From Planctomycetota bacterium (GTDB lineage: Bacteria > Planctomycetota > Phycisphaerae > Phycisphaerales > UBA1924): 64,000 bases of DNA. Positions 62,377-64,000 of this stretch are shown here, in pieces. The translations under genes were made by a program, and so were the position numbers. The stretch spans positions 40,684 through 104,683 of the forward strand of contig JACTNA010000030.1 of the NCBI GenBank assembly GCA_014584315.1, read 5' to 3'. The stretch's first letter is position 1, and every line of letters begins with the position of its first letter. The notes beneath the pieces were generated by a model, which made no database searches, had not been told where the DNA came from, and saw nothing but the letters and a program-made list of their open reading frames with translations.

Positions 62377-63396
62377 GTGATCCGCCGAACCGTCGAGATC
62401 AGCCGCGAGCCGTGCCACCTCGCCGTCCGTGACGGCCAGTTGCTGATCCTCCGCCGCGAGGAGCCTCCCCGCCGCCTCCCCGCGCACCCCCTCAATCTTG
62501 CCGCGTCGATCCCACTTGAGGACCTCGGTGTCCTCATGGTGGACGAGCGGGAGACGACCTACACGCACTCCGTCCTTGCCCAGCTTGCCGAGCACGGCAC
62601 TGCCCTAGTCGTCTGCGGCCGCGACCACGCGCCGTGCGGCATGTTCCTGCCGCTCTCGACGAACACGAACATCCTGTCGCGGCTTGACGCCCAACTGGCC
62701 GCCAGCAGGCCGGTCCGCAAGCGGCTCTGGTCGGCGATCGTCGCGGCGAAGATCCGGGCGCAGGCCGCGAACCTGCCGCACGCACCTGCTGTCCGCTCGC
62801 GGCTTCTCTCGCTGGCGCGACGCGTTCGCAGCGGCGACCCCGACAACACCGAGGCCCACGCGGCTCGGCTCTACTGGCCGGCCATGTTCAACGACCTGCG
62901 GGCGGTCACGCCGCCCTTCCGCCGCCGACCGGGCGCGCCGGACGCACAGCCGCCCAACAACCTGCTGGACTACGGGTACGCCGCCCTGCGTGCCGCCGTG
63001 GCCAGGGCGATCGTCTCCGCCGGGCTGCTGCCCGCGCTCGGGATTCGCCACCACCATCGAGCCAACCCCTTCTGCCTTGCCGACGATCTGGTCGAACCGC
63101 TCCGGCCGCTCGTGGACGCCCGGGCCAGGACGCTCGCGGCCGAGGGCCGGCTCTGGCTCGACCAGCCGACGAAGGCCGAACTCCTCCTGCTCCTCACCGC
63201 GACCGTTCGGATGGGCGACCGCTCGGGGCCGCTCCAGGTGGCGGCGACGGCCTACGCCGCGTCGTTCGCGCGGGCGTTGGAGGGTGGACCGGACCTGCTT
63301 GAGATCCCCGTGCGTGAGGACCAGTGCCCGGCAGGAGGCGCGGGGGTGGCCCCGGCGGACAAGGGCGGCGATGAGGCGGACGACGGATGCATCTGA
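62377..63396 (+). CDS. cas1: CRISPR-associated endonuclease Cas1
   Basis: Cas1 is the integrase that inserts new spacers. The 339-aa product has a beta-rich N-terminal domain and a helical catalytic domain with Glu159 (NTEAHAARLYW), DYGYAALRAAVARA and the His/Asp site in GIRHHHRANPFCLADDLVEPLRP (His225/226, Asp236/237). These match type II Cas1. A 35-residue Gly/Asp/Ala tail after LLEIPVRED is longer than usual and has no counterpart I recognise. The GTG start at 62377 follows GGGAGG at 5-nt spacing. cas2 starts 10 nt before cas1 ends, so they are coupled. Confidence 0.93.
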   Translation: MIRRTVEISREPCHLAVRDGQLLILRREEPPRRLPAHPLNLAASIPLEDLGVLMVDERETTYTHSVLAQLAEHGTALVVCGRDHAPCGMFLPLSTNTNILSRLDAQLAASRPVRKRLWSAIVAAKIRAQAANLPHAPAVRSRLLSLARRVRSGDPDNTEAHAARLYWPAMFNDLRAVTPPFRRRPGAPDAQPPNNLLDYGYAALRAAVARAIVSAGLLPALGIRHHHRANPFCLADDLVEPLRPLVDARARTLAAEGRLWLDQPTKAELLLLLTATVRMGDRSGPLQVAATAYAASFARALEGGPDLLEIPVREDQCPAGGAGVAPADKGGDEADDGCI

Positions 63397-63716
63397 GCGG
63401 GTACCGGTTCATGTGGGTCGTGGCGATGTTCGATCTGCCGGTGGACTCGAAGCAGGCGCGACGCCGGTACGCCCGGTTCCGCAAGGCCCTCCTCAAGGAC
63501 GGCTTCGCCATGATGCAGTTCAGCGTCTACATCCGGCACTGCGCCAGCCGGGAGAACGCCGAGGTCCACATGGGCCGGGTCCAGGCCGCCGTGCCTCCGG
63601 ACGGGGAAGTCCGGGTGCTGACGATCACGGACAAGCAGTTCGAGCGGATGCGCGTTTTCTGGGGCAAAGTCCGACAGCCCCCCGAGCCGGCGCCCGCCCA
63701 ACTGGAGCTTTTCTGA
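63387..63716 (+). CDS. cas2: CRISPR-associated protein Cas2
   Basis: The 109-aa Cas2 forms the dimer that holds the two Cas1 dimers during spacer capture. The ferredoxin fold is visible, with the conserved metal-site aspartate in VVAMFDLPVD, then the Arg-rich helix (SKQARRRYARFRKALLKDGF), MMQFSVYIRHC and VRVLTITDKQFERM. The start at 63387 gives eight residues before the first strand; an internal ATG (63411) is possible. No further cas gene (csn2 or cas4) lies between it and the array 49 bp downstream, which fits the II-C gene set. Confidence 0.95.
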   Translation: MHLSGYRFMWVVAMFDLPVDSKQARRRYARFRKALLKDGFAMMQFSVYIRHCASRENAEVHMGRVQAAVPPDGEVRVLTITDKQFERMRVFWGKVRQPPEPAPAQLELF

Positions 63717-63765
63717 TGGCCGTTCGCGCGCAAACCCAGTCCGGGCAAAGGTTTAGGGCGGGTCT

Positions 63766-64000
63766 AGTGTAATCGATCCCAGCCCGCGAGCAACCCGCAA
63801 CGCGAGTCGACAGGCTGTCAACAGCCTTTCAGTGTAATCGATCCCAGCCCGCGAGCAACCCGCAACAATCCACGAATCAAAGCCGGATGCGCCGGGAGTG
63901 TAATCGATCCCAGCCCGCGAGCAACCCGCAACTGAACGCCATCGTCGCACTCCTGCCCTCTCAGTGTAATCGATCCCAGCCCGCGAGCAACCCGCAACAG
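63766..64000 (-). CRISPR. CRISPR array, four 36-bp repeats, runs off the window
   Basis: Four identical 36-bp repeats lie at 63766-63801, 63831-63866, 63897-63932 and 63963-63998, with spacers of 29, 30 and 30 nt; a fourth spacer begins at 63999. The plus-strand repeat starts AGTGTAATCGATCCC and ends AACCCGCAAC. Pairing with the tracrRNA shows that crRNAs are read on the minus strand, where the repeat starts GTTGCGGG, as in most type II repeats, and ends TACACT. The end near cas2 is therefore the trailer, and leader and newest spacers lie to the right, outside the window. Spacer 1 contains a 6-bp hairpin (AGGCTG-TCAA-CAGCCT). No protospacer match was seen within the window. Confidence 0.97.

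Noticed and set aside
58282..62595. A 1,437-codon open frame opposite cas9
   Set aside because: Low-information composition and no recognisable domains; cas9 motifs on the plus strand account for the DNA.

Overview
The window is about 64 kb of high-GC DNA from a bacterial chromosome, most likely a planctomycete (Planctomycetota, probably Phycisphaerae). The pointers are tandem prepilin-like proteins with long globular tails, a YdjY-domain lipoprotein, a short fibronectin-type-III protein, a chaperone cluster with two GroELs, and a secretin far larger than usual. The taxonomic call is inference from gene content; no rRNA marker is present. Genes are densely packed, often with 4-nt overlaps, and on both strands.

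Region 1 (1-15 kb) is housekeeping and scattered functions. It holds the tail of a class IV aminotransferase, murD, a YdjY-domain lipoprotein, an HtrA-type protease, panB divergent from an ABC-F ATPase, a small membrane protein, two paralogous prepilin-like proteins, a RidA-family protein, a transaldolase-like enzyme, an acyl-CoA ligase, a secreted unknown, acpS and a beta-propeller-like protein. Region 2 (15-22 kb) is a minus-strand chaperone cluster: groEL1, a toxin/antitoxin-like pair, a small helix-turn-helix-like protein, groES, groEL2, dnaJ, grpE and an FmdB zinc ribbon. Region 3 (22-37 kb) holds an isolated nuoA, an EAL-CBS-GGDEF regulator, a DUF2752 protein, two lipoproteins, a glycosyltransferase-like protein, a low-molecular-weight phosphatase, sucB and sucA, and the phosphate transporter pstSCAB with a PHO-box-like direct repeat upstream of pstS.

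Region 4 (36.5-56.7 kb) is a type II secretion / type IV pilus-like operon on the minus strand: gspG-H-I-J-K, a PilM/GspL+PilN fusion, a PilO/GspM+PilP/GspC-like fusion, a giant secretin and a terminal lipoprotein. Consecutive genes from gspH to the PilO/PilP fusion share 4-nt stop/start overlaps. The secretin is 4,248 aa and carries about 45 tandem N1-type modules where GspD has three. It is the most unusual object in the window. No secretion ATPase (GspE) or platform protein (GspF) is encoded here.

Region 5 (56.7-57.9 kb) is a fibronectin-III protein gene with a clear terminator and two kinds of short tandem repeat nearby. Region 6 (58.1-64 kb) is a type II-C-like CRISPR-Cas locus: a divergently transcribed tracrRNA readable from promoter to terminator, cas9 (1,345 aa, with a zinc-knuckle, IscB-like HNH domain), cas1, cas2 and an array of at least four identical 36-bp repeats that runs off the window. 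Base pairing between the repeat and the anti-repeat sets the crRNA orientation as minus strand, towards the cas genes, and each repeat ends in a -10-like element that could start its own crRNA.
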